DNA of 64,000 nucleotides from Streptomyces sp. HPF1205 (GCF_020400825.1 NZ_JAINVH010000006.1:62001-126000); one strand, 5' to 3'. Positions 10,010 to 19,534 are shown, counted from the first letter of the stretch. Notes: generated by a model from the sequence alone, not told the origin. Translations and numbers: made by a program.

Positions 10010-12235
10010 TTGAGTCGTGAAACAGACAGTTCGTCCTCCGGCCCCCAAGGGCGCGGCGGTGCCGCGTACCCGTCGGGCACGCCGCCGTACGGCACGCGTT
10101 CCTTCCCGTCGCTGCACCCGCAGGAGGAGCAGCCGGCCCCGGGCACTCCCGGCTCCCCGGAGGCCGCGCCCGAGGGGGGCGACGGGCCGCCGGCCGGCGA
10201 GCCCAGGACCGAGACGACCCTGACCACCCGGATCAGGATCAACATCCCCGGCTCCAGGCCGATTCCGCCGGTCGTGGTCCGCACTCCCGTCGAGGAGCCG
10301 TCGCCGGCCGCGGCGGCCCCCGCCGGCGACGACCCGACCGGCCGCACGCCGCTCCCGCAGCGCCCCGTGGCCGAGGCCGCGCCCGAACCGGAGAAGAAGG
10401 AACCGAGCGACTGGTTCGCCCCCCGCAAGCCGGTCACCCCCGCCCCGGGCCAGACCCCGCCGGGCGACCCGGAGTTCGGCGCGGGCGCGGACGCCGGCGG
10501 CGCGGACTTCGGTACGGGCATCGGCGGCTCCGACTTCGGCTCGGGTACGGGTACGGGTACGGGCGTCGGCGGCGACTTCGGCGCGACTCCCGGTGCCGGG
10601 CCCGACCCCATCGCCGCCGCCTTCGCGGCCGGGCCCGCGAGTCCCCCGCCCGCTCCCGCCGCTCCCGCCGGGCCGGGCGCCGACGACCCCACCGGGGCCT
10701 TCCCCGCCTTCGCTCCGCCGCCGCAGGCGCCGGCGGACGAGGCCGCGCGCGGGCCGCACGACACCCCGGCCGAGGGCTTCGCCTCGCCGTTCACCGGAAC
10801 CGGTGGCGGCCCCGGCCTGCACGCACCCGACATCACCTTCGGCACCCAGGACTTCCCGCCCGGCGTGCCCCGGCCCACCGACCCGTTCGCGCCGCCGCAG
10901 GACCCCGGCCAGGACCTCGCCCAAGACGCCGGCCGGGACCCCGGCCGGAGCGGCGACAGCGGCACCGGCGAGCACTTCCTACCGCCGCCCGCCGGGCCCA
11001 CGGCGGGACCGGCGACCGGGGACATGCGGATGCCCACGCGGCAGGCCGCGCCCGACTTCGCGGAGCCCGCGGGCGACTTCCGGCAGCCGCCGGAGTTCCC
11101 GCCGCCGGAGGAGCGGATCTCCGGGGACACCCTGGTCAGCGGCATCCCCGCGGTGCCGTCCGGCGAGGGGCGCGGGCCGCGGCCCACCGTGCCCGTCCCG
11201 GGTCCCGCCGCGGCCCCCGCTCCGGACCCCGTACCCGCCGCCAAGGCGAGCGCGCCCGGCCGGCCGGAGTCCGCCCCCGCCAGGAAGAAGGGCCGCAGCA
11301 AGCTGGTGCTCCTCGCGGCAGCGGCCGGCGCCGTGGTCGTGCTCGCGTACGGCGCGGGTCTGCTGATGAACCACGCCGAAGTGCCCAAGGGCACCACCGT
11401 GCTGGGCGTCGACATCGGCGACAAGACCAAGGCCCAGGCGGTCAAGACGCTGGACGACGCGCTGGGCAACCGGACGACCGCCCCGCTCACCCTCACCGTC
11501 GGCGGCCGCAAGGAGAGCCTCAAGCCGTCCGTGGCGGGCCTGTCCATCGACACCGACGCCACCGTCCGCAAGGCCGCGCACTCCGACTACAACCCGGTGT
11601 CCGTGATCGGCTCGCTGTTCGGCGGCAGCCGGAAGGCCGACCCGGTCATACTCGTGGACCAGGACAAGCTCAAGGTCGCGCTGCAGGGCATCGCGGGCCG
11701 CGGCAGCACGGGCTCCGACGCCATGGTCCGCTTCGAGGACGGCAAGGCCATCGGGGTGCCGGGCAAGCCCGGTACGTCGTTCGACGTGGGCGACGCCGCC
11801 GACCGTGTGGCCGCCGCGTACCGTACCCGCGCCGCGACCGGCGTCAACCGGACGGTCGCGCTCGACGTGCGGACCGTGCCGCCCAAGGTCAGCCAGGCCA
11901 CGCTCGACGAGGCCGTCAACGGCTTCGGCAGGACCGCGATGTCCGGTTTCGTCACCGTCCGGGCCGGCGGCCACGTCATCCGCTTCGGCCCCACCAAGTC
12001 CCTGCCCAAGTTCCTGACCATGCTGGCGACCCCCGACGGCAAGCTCGCCCCGCACATCGACCTGGACGCGCTGAAGTCCCTGTGCAACGGCACGTTCGAC
12101 CACGTCATGCTCGCCCGCGGCAACGGCACCACCACCCCGGTGACCATGCAGGACGTCGCGACCGCGATCATCCCGGCGCTGAACTCCACCAAGCCGGCGG
12201 ACCGCGACGTGACCCTGCCGAACGTCGCGCCGTAG
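10010..12235 (+). CDS. Membrane-anchored protein with peptidoglycan-binding (YoaR-like) domain
   Basis: 741 residues, TTG start with GGGAGAG 6 bases upstream. Residues 1-425 are a disordered Pro/Ala/Gly/Asp-rich cytoplasmic region, residues about 430-452 form a single membrane helix, and the extracytoplasmic part starts NHAEVPKGTTVLGVDIGDKT, typical of YoaR/VanW-associated putative peptidoglycan-binding domains, here in two copies (about 460-590 and 590-735). There is no VanW catalytic-like tail. A cell-wall role is inferred. A terminator-like hairpin follows at 12356. Confidence 0.82.
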   Translation: MSRETDSSSSGPQGRGGAAYPSGTPPYGTRSFPSLHPQEEQPAPGTPGSPEAAPEGGDGPPAGEPRTETTLTTRIRINIPGSRPIPPVVVRTPVEEPSPAAAAPAGDDPTGRTPLPQRPVAEAAPEPEKKEPSDWFAPRKPVTPAPGQTPPGDPEFGAGADAGGADFGTGIGGSDFGSGTGTGTGVGGDFGATPGAGPDPIAAAFAAGPASPPPAPAAPAGPGADDPTGAFPAFAPPPQAPADEAARGPHDTPAEGFASPFTGTGGGPGLHAPDITFGTQDFPPGVPRPTDPFAPPQDPGQDLAQDAGRDPGRSGDSGTGEHFLPPPAGPTAGPATGDMRMPTRQAAPDFAEPAGDFRQPPEFPPPEERISGDTLVSGIPAVPSGEGRGPRPTVPVPGPAAAPAPDPVPAAKASAPGRPESAPARKKGRSKLVLLAAAAGAVVVLAYGAGLLMNHAEVPKGTTVLGVDIGDKTKAQAVKTLDDALGNRTTAPLTLTVGGRKESLKPSVAGLSIDTDATVRKAAHSDYNPVSVIGSLFGGSRKADPVILVDQDKLKVALQGIAGRGSTGSDAMVRFEDGKAIGVPGKPGTSFDVGDAADRVAAAYRTRAATGVNRTVALDVRTVPPKVSQATLDEAVNGFGRTAMSGFVTVRAGGHVIRFGPTKSLPKFLTMLATPDGKLAPHIDLDALKSLCNGTFDHVMLARGNGTTTPVTMQDVATAIIPALNSTKPADRDVTLPNVAP

Positions 12236-12355
12236 CGGCACCCCCGTCACCCTCGGTTACCGGCGCCCCTCGCGCTGAACCTCCCGCCGCGAACACCCCT
12301 CTAACGGGGGGAAGCGGTTCCCCCTGGGGGACCGGAGCAACTCGGTGACCGCGAA

Positions 12356-12392
12356 GGCCGCCGGGGCCGCACAGGTTGCGGCCCCGGCGGCC
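12356..12392 (+). terminator. Strong hairpin, 16-bp perfect stem
   Basis: GGCCGCCGGGGCCGCA (12356-12371) and its complement (12377-12392) enclose a 5-base loop. It follows the gene ending at 12235 and lies only 37 bases before the esterase start at 12430, so it may also sit in that gene's leader. Confidence 0.65.
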
Positions 12393-12429
12393 GGCCGGCC
12401 CCGAAGGGTGCATACGCGAGGGATACGGG

Positions 12430-13518
12430 ATGAGTCTGACGGGCACGGCCTTCTTCGTGCTGTGCGTGGCCCTGGTGCCGGTCGTGGTGGCGGGCATGCT
12501 GCTGGCCTGGAACCGGGTGCCCGGCCCGCCGGCGGCACGCGTGTCCGCGCGCGTGGCCATGGTGGTGCTCGGCCAGGCGGCGGCGGTGCTGGCCGTACTG
12601 GTGTGGGTGAACAACACCTACGGCCTGTACGAGTCGTGGAGCGACCTGATGGGCGACAACGGCCAGGTGCGGATGAACGCCGCCGGGCCGGACGCGGCCG
12701 GCGCCCCGCTCGCCGCCTCCTCGGCGGCGCGGCACCTGCGCTTCTCCCCGGCCAAGGGCGGCGCCCTGAAGACCGATGCCACCGGCCCGCGCTCGGGCAT
12801 CACCGGCACCATCGAGGTCTGGCTGCCCCCGCAGTACGACCAGCCGGCCTACCGCAACCGCAGGTTCCCCGTGGTCGAGCTGCTGCCGGGCTTCCCCGGC
12901 AGCCCGGGCGCCTGGTTCGGCGCGATGGGCGCGGGCCACGAGATGACCGCGCTGATCCGGTCCCACCAGGTGCCCCCGATGATCCTGGTGGCGCCCAAGA
13001 TGAACGTGCTGGGACGGGTCGACCCCGGCTGCGCGGACGTCCCCGGCCACAGCCTGACCTCGACCTGGCTCGGCGCGGACGTCCCGGCCCTGATCGGGTA
13101 CAACTTCCGGGTCCTGCCCGGCCCGCGGCACTGGGCCACGATGGGCTACTCGGCCGGCGCGTACTGCGCGGTAAACCTCGCCCTGCACCACCCGCGGCAG
13201 TTCCGCGCGGCGGTCAGCCTGTCCGGCTACAACGCGCCCGAGTCCCCGCTGGTGACGCGGGACCCGGCGCTGAACCGCGCCAACAACCCGTACCTGGAGC
13301 TGCGCGACGCCAAGCGGCAGCCCGGCGTGGTGCTGCTCATGGCGGGCAGCTACCAGGACAGCGACACGGTCTTCGCGGCCAAGTCCCTGCTCGGCGTGCT
13401 GCGGCACCCGGGTACGAGCCGGCTGATGACGATCGCCAAGGGCGGGCACAACACCGCCGTCTGGAAGGCGATGGAGCCGGCGGCGCTGATCTGGATCTCC
13501 CAGCAGACTGCCCGCTGA
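12430..13518 (+). CDS. Membrane-anchored esterase-family alpha/beta hydrolase
   Basis: 362 residues. Two N-terminal membrane helices (about 3-25 and 38-58) are followed by VNNTYGLYESWSDLMG and then an antigen-85/FrmB-like hydrolase domain. The nucleophile elbow is GYSAG (catalytic Ser) and the catalytic His lies in KGGHN near the C-terminus. The domain faces the cell exterior. A paralogue with the same layout and the same VNN-YG-Y-SW motif is at 30856-31926. The start ATG at 12430 is preferred over an upstream start because it begins directly at the first helix. Substrate unknown. Confidence 0.85.
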   Translation: MSLTGTAFFVLCVALVPVVVAGMLLAWNRVPGPPAARVSARVAMVVLGQAAAVLAVLVWVNNTYGLYESWSDLMGDNGQVRMNAAGPDAAGAPLAASSAARHLRFSPAKGGALKTDATGPRSGITGTIEVWLPPQYDQPAYRNRRFPVVELLPGFPGSPGAWFGAMGAGHEMTALIRSHQVPPMILVAPKMNVLGRVDPGCADVPGHSLTSTWLGADVPALIGYNFRVLPGPRHWATMGYSAGAYCAVNLALHHPRQFRAAVSLSGYNAPESPLVTRDPALNRANNPYLELRDAKRQPGVVLLMAGSYQDSDTVFAAKSLLGVLRHPGTSRLMTIAKGGHNTAVWKAMEPAALIWISQQTAR

Positions 13519-13559
13519 GGCCCCGCGCCGCCGTCCCCGGCGGTAACCGGCCGGACCGG

Positions 13560-14480
13560 TCAGCCGCGCTGCCACCAGTGGCGTCTGCGGCCGGGGGAGA
13601 GGTGGTGGATCGCCGGGCGGAGCATGTCGAAGGTGACCAGGGTGGCCGGTTCGCCGGGGCGGACCAGGCCCAGGCAGACCAGCTTCAGGCCCTGTTCGTG
13701 CGGCAGGCCGGCGAAGACGGGGGCGCCCGCGCAGCCCTCCGGCAGCGGGCCGTCCCACCTGACCACGCCCTCGGCGTCGCGGGTGACGGTCCCCGCCAGC
13801 AGCGTCTGCGGCCGGCCCGGGTGCCGGGAGTCCGGCTCGGTGACCTCGTGGCCCAGCAGATACGCGGGCAGCGGCTCGGGGCCCAGCGCCTCGATGTCCT
13901 CCGGCCGCGCCGCGAGACCGTCGGTGACCTCCTGCACCGACCAGGTCCAGCCCTTGCGCTCGCCGTGCAGGTGCAGGTCGACCGTGGGCATCACGGCCAC
14001 CCCGAGCTCCTCGATCCGGAACCACTTGCGGGAGAAGCCGGGCAGCACCAGCTCGTCGGCGGGCAGTTCGGGCGAGATCAGGCCCTCGCGCAGGGTGAAC
14101 TGCCCGATCTCGTACCGGGTGTGCGGTTCGGTCGTCACCAGGTACTGCCGGATCGTCTCCCGGTCGTCGTCGACCTCGATCAGGTCGTTGTACCAGAAGG
14201 CGGTGCCGAAGTTCCGGTCCGCGCGGGCGGCCTGCAGCGGGAGGGTGGCGCGCCCGGCCACGTCCGTCACGGCGTCGCTGACGACGCGGTCGGGAGAGGG
14301 ACCCCCGAAGGCGTCGCCGGCGGACGGCTCCCCGGGCGGCGTGTCCATCGTCGGCGTCTCCTGGGCGGGCGTGTCCTGGGCCGGCGGCTTCGCGGACGGC
14401 TCCCCGGAGGCGGGGCCCGGGATGCGGCCCGGGGTGGGATCGGGGGCGGAGCCGGAGGTGGGGTCGGGGGTTTCTGCCAC
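13560..14480 (-). CDS. Conserved protein with degenerate trypsin-like motif
   Basis: 306 residues, function unknown. The first 75 residues are a Pro/Asp/Gly-rich disordered segment. The rest is a compact domain with GTAFWYND near residue 100 and EGCAGAPVFAG with following LVCLGLV near residues 250-270. The latter resembles the GxSGxPVF loop of trypsin-like proteases but has Ala where the nucleophilic Ser would be, so a catalytic role is doubtful. GTG start at 14480 lies 10 bases after the stop of the sensor kinase gene, in the position where a partner response regulator is usually found. Confidence 0.72.
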   Translation of the reverse strand: MAETPDPTSGSAPDPTPGRIPGPASGEPSAKPPAQDTPAQETPTMDTPPGEPSAGDAFGGPSPDRVVSDAVTDVAGRATLPLQAARADRNFGTAFWYNDLIEVDDDRETIRQYLVTTEPHTRYEIGQFTLREGLISPELPADELVLPGFSRKWFRIEELGVAVMPTVDLHLHGERKGWTWSVQEVTDGLAARPEDIEALGPEPLPAYLLGHEVTEPDSRHPGRPQTLLAGTVTRDAEGVVRWDGPLPEGCAGAPVFAGLPHEQGLKLVCLGLVRPGEPATLVTFDMLRPAIHHLSPGRRRHWWQRG

Positions 14481-14490
14481 GTCCCGGACC

Positions 14491-15753
14491 CTACTCCTGC
14501 CCGTGGTGCCCGGGCTCGGCGCCCACCGGCGCCGCGCCCGCCGCCGGATCGAGCGGGACGGCGGCGGTCAGGGTGAACCCGCCGTCGCCCGACCTGGCGG
14601 TCCGCAGCGAACCGCCGGCCAGCAGCAGCCGCTCGGACAGGCCGGTCAGCCCGTTGCCGGGTACGTGGCCGGGGGACGGCCCGCGCCCGTCGTCGGACAC
14701 CGCCAGCCGCGCCTCCCCGTCCGCCGCGGTGAGCGCCACCACGCACGTGGCCGCGCCGCTGTGCCGTACGGCGTTGGTCACGGCCTCCCGCAGCGCCCAG
14801 GCCAGCGCGCCCTCGCCGTCGGGGGTCAGGCCCGGCAGCCGGTCGGGTACGTGGAAGCGCGCCCGGATCCCCGCCGAGGCCAGGGCGGTGCGCGCCCCGG
14901 CCGCCTCGGTGGCCAGGGTCGCCCTGCGGTAGCCGCTGACCGCCTCGCGCACGTCCACCAGCGCCTGGCGGCTGACCTTCTCGATGTCGGCGACCTGCGC
15001 CGCCGCGTCCTCGGGCCTGCCCGGCAGCATGCGTTTGGCGAGTTCACTCTTGAGAGTGATCAAGGAGAGCGAGTGGCCGAGCAGGTCGTGCAGGTCGCGG
15101 GCGAGCCGCAGCCGCTCCTCGGTGGCCGCGAGCTGCGCCACCGTCTCGCGCGCGGCCCGCAACTCCTGCATGGTCCGGACCAGTTGCTTCACGCCGACCA
15201 TCGCGAACCCGCCGAGCAGCGCCGGGATCACCAGACCCGGGTAGAGGCTCCCGCCGGCCGCCACGGACGAACCGACCGCGACCAGCGCGAGCGTCATGGC
15301 CGGCACCGCCCACCGCGACTGCCGGCCGGGCAGCGCCGCCCCGCACGCGACCGCCACGTACACGAACAGCACGAGCCAGTTCTCGCCGAGCGACGCCGAC
15401 AGGGTCACGGCCAGGGCGCTCAGCACGCCGAGCAGTCCGTACACCCACCCATGCGGCTGCTCGGAGCCGGCGCTGGTGCGCAGGAACACCAGCGCCAGGT
15501 AGCCGAGGACGAAGCCCGCCAGCCCGACCGCCGCCACCACCGTGACCGGCGCCGAGTGGTTCCCGGCGGTCATGTCGCTGACCGGCGCGCCCAGGTAGAG
15601 CAGCCAGATCCCGATCCAGGCCAGTTTGACCAGTGCCTGCTTGCGGTTCTCCGGGGGCCGCCCGATGGCGGCGGACTCGGTGGAGTCGGCGGCCTGGGCG
15701 TTCCGCCGCCACGGGGGCCACGGTTCGCGTCCTGGGCGCGTGCGGTCGTTCAT
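14491..15753 (-). CDS. Sensor histidine kinase, DesK/NarL-partner type
   Basis: 420 residues. Six hydrophobic segments span about 40-190, followed by the HisKA_3 dimerisation helix RDLHDLLGHS with phospho-acceptor His222, and an HATPase domain with ALREAVTNAVRHS and SDDGRGPSPG. It should phosphorylate a LuxR-type regulator, yet none is adjacent; the nearest is at 20886-21491. ATG at 15753 is used; an upstream GTG at 15765 overlaps the permease stop as GTGA and is an equally possible start. It is the third gene of an ATPase-permease-kinase operon. Confidence 0.9.
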   Translation of the reverse strand: MNDRTRPGREPWPPWRRNAQAADSTESAAIGRPPENRKQALVKLAWIGIWLLYLGAPVSDMTAGNHSAPVTVVAAVGLAGFVLGYLALVFLRTSAGSEQPHGWVYGLLGVLSALAVTLSASLGENWLVLFVYVAVACGAALPGRQSRWAVPAMTLALVAVGSSVAAGGSLYPGLVIPALLGGFAMVGVKQLVRTMQELRAARETVAQLAATEERLRLARDLHDLLGHSLSLITLKSELAKRMLPGRPEDAAAQVADIEKVSRQALVDVREAVSGYRRATLATEAAGARTALASAGIRARFHVPDRLPGLTPDGEGALAWALREAVTNAVRHSGAATCVVALTAADGEARLAVSDDGRGPSPGHVPGNGLTGLSERLLLAGGSLRTARSGDGGFTLTAAVPLDPAAGAAPVGAEPGHHGQE

Positions 15754-15761
15754 GGCGGAGG

Positions 15762-16502
15762 TCACGCCTTCTGGGTGTCCTTGCGGTAGAGCCAGGCCGC
15801 GGTGCCCGCGAACAGCAGCAGGTAGACGACCAGGACCGTGATGTCCTTGGCGTGTGGCGCGTCGCCGAACTCGATGGACTGGCCGATCGCCGTGTACGCG
15901 CGGCCGGGCAGGTAGCCGGCGAAGGTCTGCAGCCAGTGCGGGAAGCTGCTGAACGGCACCCACAGCCCGCCGAGCGCCGCCAGCACGAAGTAGCACAGCA
16001 TCGAGATCGGCCGGGCGACGTCGGCGGTGGCCACGTACCCGATCGCCACGCCCAGCGCGGCGAAGACCATGCTGCCGGCCCAGATGGCCAGCAGGATCGA
16101 CACCCACTGCCAGGCGTCGAGCCGCACGTTCTTCACGGTCGCCCCCACCAGCAGCACGACCACGATGGACGGCAGGCTGACGGTCGCCGCCGAGGCGATC
16201 TTCGCTGTCACGTAGCCGCGGCCGGGCAGCGAGGTCAGCCGCAGCTGCCGCACCCAGCCCTTCTCGCGCTCGCGGGCGATCCGCTCGGCGTTGCCCATCA
16301 GCACCGCGGTCATCGCGCCGAAGGCGGCCATCGCCACCATGTAGTACGCGACCAGGGTCAGGTCCAGGCCGTCGAGCTTCTTGTTCTTGTCGGCGCCCGC
16401 CGTGAAGATCAGGAAGAGCAGCGCCGGGTAGAGCACGGAGAAGAACATGAACCTCTTGTTCCGCAGCGTGCGCACGATCTCCAGCTTGACCAGGGTCTTC
16501 AT
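15762..16502 (-). CDS. ABC-2 type exporter permease
   Basis: 246-residue membrane subunit with six hydrophobic segments and the ABC-2 core LYPALLFLIFTAG near the N-terminus. EREKGWVRQLRLTSLP (about residues 75-90) is the cytoplasmic coupling region typical of DrrB-like exporters. ATG at 16502 overlaps the ATPase stop (ATGA), and its own stop overlaps an upstream start option of the kinase gene. It forms an exporter with the ATPase at 16499-17488, probably for drugs or lipids. Confidence 0.92.
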   Translation of the reverse strand: MKTLVKLEIVRTLRNKRFMFFSVLYPALLFLIFTAGADKNKKLDGLDLTLVAYYMVAMAAFGAMTAVLMGNAERIAREREKGWVRQLRLTSLPGRGYVTAKIASAATVSLPSIVVVLLVGATVKNVRLDAWQWVSILLAIWAGSMVFAALGVAIGYVATADVARPISMLCYFVLAALGGLWVPFSSFPHWLQTFAGYLPGRAYTAIGQSIEFGDAPHAKDITVLVVYLLLFAGTAAWLYRKDTQKA

Positions 16503-17488
16503 CGGTTCCCCGCCTCCTCGGCGGCTTCCCCGGCGGGGGCGTTGGCGGCTTCTGTGATGGCGAGGAAGGCCTGCTCCAGGCCGAGCCCGGAGACCTCCAG
16601 GTTGCGCGGGTACAGCCCGGCGGCGTAGACGGCGTGCATCGTGGCGTCCGCGTCGTGGGAGCGGATACGGACGGTGGGGCCCGTCACGTCCAGGCCGGCC
16701 ACGTGCGGCAGCGCCCGCAGCGCGGCCTCGTCGACCGTCCCCTCCAGGTCGAAGGTGATCCGGCGGGCCCCCGCCCGCGCCTTGATCTCGGCGGCGGTGC
16801 CGTCCGCGATCAGCGAGCCGCGGTGGAGCACCAGCACGCGGTCGGCGATGGCGTCGGCCTCCTCCAGGTAGTGCGTGGCGAACAGCACGGTCCTGCCCTG
16901 GTCGACCTGGGCGCGCATGGTGGCCCAGAACGCCTGCCGGGCCGAGACGTCCATCCCGACGGTCGGCTCGTCCAGCACGATCAGGTCGCCCGCGCCCGCG
17001 GTGGCCAGCGCGAACCGCACGCGCTGCTCCTGGCCGCCGGACAGCTTGTTGACCTTGCGGTCGCCGATGTCGGCGATCCCGGCCCCGGCCAGCACCTCGT
17101 CCACGGGGTAGGCCCGCGGGTGCAGGTCGCACGCCAGGCTCACCAGCTCCCGCACGGTCACCTCCTCCATGAGCCCGCCGCTCTGCAGCATCGCCCCGAC
17201 CCGCCCGGCCGCGATCGCCTTGGCCGGCGTCGTGCCGAAGACGTCGATCCGGCCGCCGTCGGGATTGCGCAGCCCCAGCAGCAGGTCGAGCGTGGTGGAC
17301 TTGCCCGCCCCGTTCGGCCCGAGCAGCGCCACCGTCTCCCCGGCCCGCAGCTCCAGGTCCAGCCCGGACACGGCCCGGACCGCCCCGAAGCTCTTGCTCA
17401 CCCCGCGGAAGGACACCACGGGTGCCCCCCGCTCCCCGTTCCCCCCGCCGCCGTTCCCGGCGGTCACCGCTGCAGATATCGCGCTCAT
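16499..17488 (-). CDS. ABC exporter ATPase, DrrA-like
   Basis: 329-residue ATPase. Walker A GPNGAGKS is near residue 57, the signature is LSGGQEQR, Walker B LIVLDEP, and the C-terminal 90 residues form the DrrA-type extension. A Gly/Asn-rich linker precedes the domain. First gene of the operon with the permease and the DesK-type kinase. A near-palindrome ATGACAGATGTCAC at 17548-17561 upstream could be an operator. Confidence 0.93.
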   Translation of the reverse strand: MSAISAAVTAGNGGGGNGERGAPVVSFRGVSKSFGAVRAVSGLDLELRAGETVALLGPNGAGKSTTLDLLLGLRNPDGGRIDVFGTTPAKAIAAGRVGAMLQSGGLMEEVTVRELVSLACDLHPRAYPVDEVLAGAGIADIGDRKVNKLSGGQEQRVRFALATAGAGDLIVLDEPTVGMDVSARQAFWATMRAQVDQGRTVLFATHYLEEADAIADRVLVLHRGSLIADGTAAEIKARAGARRITFDLEGTVDEAALRALPHVAGLDVTGPTVRIRSHDADATMHAVYAAGLYPRNLEVSGLGLEQAFLAITEAANAPAGEAAEEAGNR

Positions 17489-17547
17489 GGCACCAAGAGT
17501 GGCCGACCCGCGTCCTCGCGCGCAGTGCCGCGGCTCGTGTCTTCGGC

Positions 17548-17561
17548 ATGACAGATGTCAC
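17548..17561. promoter_or_regulatory. Candidate operator ATGACA-GA-TGTCAC
   Basis: An inverted repeat with five of six arm bases matching lies about 60 bases upstream of the exporter ATPase start. It is the only clear dyad in this intergenic gap and could be bound by the response regulator that works with the DesK-type kinase; this is inference. Confidence 0.3.
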
Positions 17562-17587
17562 GGGTCGGGGGGCGGGCAGGCAGGCGC

Positions 17588-17611
17588 GTCGGCGGGTCGG
17601 CGGGTCGGCGG
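17588..17611. repeat. Tandem repeat, 3 x GTCGGCGG
   Basis: Three perfect 8-base units between the exporter ATPase start and the stop of the multicopper oxidase gene, continuing as degenerate GGGAGGCGGG. Probably a slippage array. Confidence 0.7.
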
Positions 17612-17641
17612 GGAGGCGGGCGTGGCTCGGGTGTCCGCCCG

Positions 17642-19534
17642 TCAGCCGGCGGGGGCCACGATCGTCCAGGGGCGCATCAGGTCGTTGTCCTCGTGTTCCA
17701 GCAGGTGGCAGTGGTGGACGTACGTCGCCGGGAACTCGGTGCCGCTCCCCGGCAGCGACGCGATGGTGCCCGTCGGCGGGGAGAACTCCGGGACGACGAT
17801 CCTGGTCACCGTCTCCGGATAGGCCTTGACCGTGTCCTTCCTGGACAGCGCCTCGTCCGGCTCCGGCGGGATCGGCGGGCCGGTGAGGTGGTTCGCCAGG
17901 ACCGGCCTGTCCTGCGGTCGCCGGCCGCCGTCGAGCCACTTCTCGTAGTCCGCCCGGTAGCCGGCCGCGTCGAACGGCTGCCTGTCCAGCACCTGGAAAT
18001 CGACGAGGTGGACGTGCATCGGATGGGCGTCGCGATTGAGGTTCACGTACTCCCAGATCTCCGTCGCGCCCGACGTGACGAAGTCCTCGGACGGCGCCGC
18101 GAACGGCACAGCGTTGAACGTCATGGTGCCGGGCAGCTTGTGCTGGTACACGACCCACTCCCGCCGGAAGGTGCCGGGAGCCGGCGAGGCGGGCGCGACC
18201 GCGGGGGGCTTCAGCTTCCTGGGCGGTGTCGTCGTGTCCCCGCCGCCGGACAGGGGTCTGGTGACCCGGAACCGCATGACGTCCGAGATCTCCGGTCCGT
18301 CACCGCCGGGGAAGTGGACCCGCGCGTCGTAGTTCGTCAGCGTGACGTCCGTACCCATCGGCAGCGGGCCGAAGTCGACGATCAGGTCGTACCGCTCGGC
18401 CGGTCCGATCAGGAAGTTCCGCATGGACAGCGGGGCACGCAGGCCGGAGTCGGTGCCGATCAGCCAGAACGGCAGCGAGGGCTGCGGGAGCACGCCCGCG
18501 GGGACGTCGAACCGCAGCCGCCAGAAGCGCTCGTTGGAGGCGTTGAGGACGCGCAGCCGGTAGCGCCGCGGCTCGACCTCCAGGAAGGGGTACGCCTTCC
18601 CGTTGACGACCGGCGTGTCCTCGCCGTCCCGCTGGGTCATGGTGTACGCGAGCGAGCCGTCCGCGTGGAAGGTCCGGTCCTGCAGGATCAGCGGGACCTC
18701 GAACTCGCCCCGCGGCAGCCCGAGCCCGTCGTCGGCCGGGTCGCGGACGAGGTAGAGGCCGGCCAGGCCCGCGTAGACGTTGACGGTGGTCATCCCCATG
18801 GCGTGGTCGTGGTACCAGAGCATGGAAGAACGGTCGTGGCCGGCGTAGGCGTAGATCGCCTCGTTGGGCGCGGCCCGGCCCGGGTCCAGGGTGCCGTAGT
18901 CCTCGGCGTGGAAGCCGTCCGGACCGTACGACTGCTTCGGCAGGCCGTCGGACTGCGGCGCCGTGCGACCGCCGTGCAGGTGGACGACGTTCCACACGTT
19001 CACGTTCGGCGGGAAGGGCGGTTCGCTGGTGTACGGGGGCGGGGCGACCGGGGTGAGCCGCGGGTCCCCGTCGCGAATGGCGTCGATCACGGACTGGAAC
19101 AGGTGGGTGGCCGGCAGTTCGTTGCGGTACTTGACGACCGTGGGCCGGCCGGTGGCCGCGACGAGGGTCGGCCCGAGACAGCCCATGCCGATCGGGCCGG
19201 AACCGCCCGGGCCCGCGGCCCAGTAACCCCACACCGTCGCCGGCCCGAGATCCCGGTGGAAGCGCCACGAGCCCTGCCGCATCGTGACCTCGTAGTAGTC
19301 GGCGCCCGGATATGCGGACGGATCGGGGACGGCGGTGGGCGGCACGGGCAGCGGGTCGACGAACTTCTCCAGCGCGGGCGTCCGCGGCACCGGGGTGCCG
19401 GCGGCCGCCGCCTTCCTGCTCCCGTTCCCCGTCCCCGCACGCGCGTACGCCCGTGCCGCCCCCGGGCCCACCCCCGGGAAGAGAGCCGCCCCGCCCGCGG
19501 CGCCGGCCATGAGGAACTCCCTGCGCCCGACCAT
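17642..19534 (-). CDS. Tat-exported multicopper oxidase (phenoxazinone synthase/CotA/bilirubin oxidase type)
   Basis: 630 residues. The N-terminus MVGRREFLMAG carries a twin-arginine motif and a hydrophobic stretch, suggesting folded export. Copper motifs are HLHGG (H185, H187), WYHDHAMG (H242, H244), HPMHVH near residue 525 and the C-terminal HHCHLLEHEDNDLM (H608, C609, H610, H614), with Met620 as axial type 1 ligand. These fit the CotA/PhsA branch, which oxidises phenols, o-aminophenols or metals with O2. It is monocistronic, flanked by repeats and a decayed gene. Confidence 0.92.
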   Translation of the reverse strand: MVGRREFLMAGAAGGAALFPGVGPGAARAYARAGTGNGSRKAAAAGTPVPRTPALEKFVDPLPVPPTAVPDPSAYPGADYYEVTMRQGSWRFHRDLGPATVWGYWAAGPGGSGPIGMGCLGPTLVAATGRPTVVKYRNELPATHLFQSVIDAIRDGDPRLTPVAPPPYTSEPPFPPNVNVWNVVHLHGGRTAPQSDGLPKQSYGPDGFHAEDYGTLDPGRAAPNEAIYAYAGHDRSSMLWYHDHAMGMTTVNVYAGLAGLYLVRDPADDGLGLPRGEFEVPLILQDRTFHADGSLAYTMTQRDGEDTPVVNGKAYPFLEVEPRRYRLRVLNASNERFWRLRFDVPAGVLPQPSLPFWLIGTDSGLRAPLSMRNFLIGPAERYDLIVDFGPLPMGTDVTLTNYDARVHFPGGDGPEISDVMRFRVTRPLSGGGDTTTPPRKLKPPAVAPASPAPGTFRREWVVYQHKLPGTMTFNAVPFAAPSEDFVTSGATEIWEYVNLNRDAHPMHVHLVDFQVLDRQPFDAAGYRADYEKWLDGGRRPQDRPVLANHLTGPPIPPEPDEALSRKDTVKAYPETVTRIVVPEFSPPTGTIASLPGSGTEFPATYVHHCHLLEHEDNDLMRPWTIVAPAG

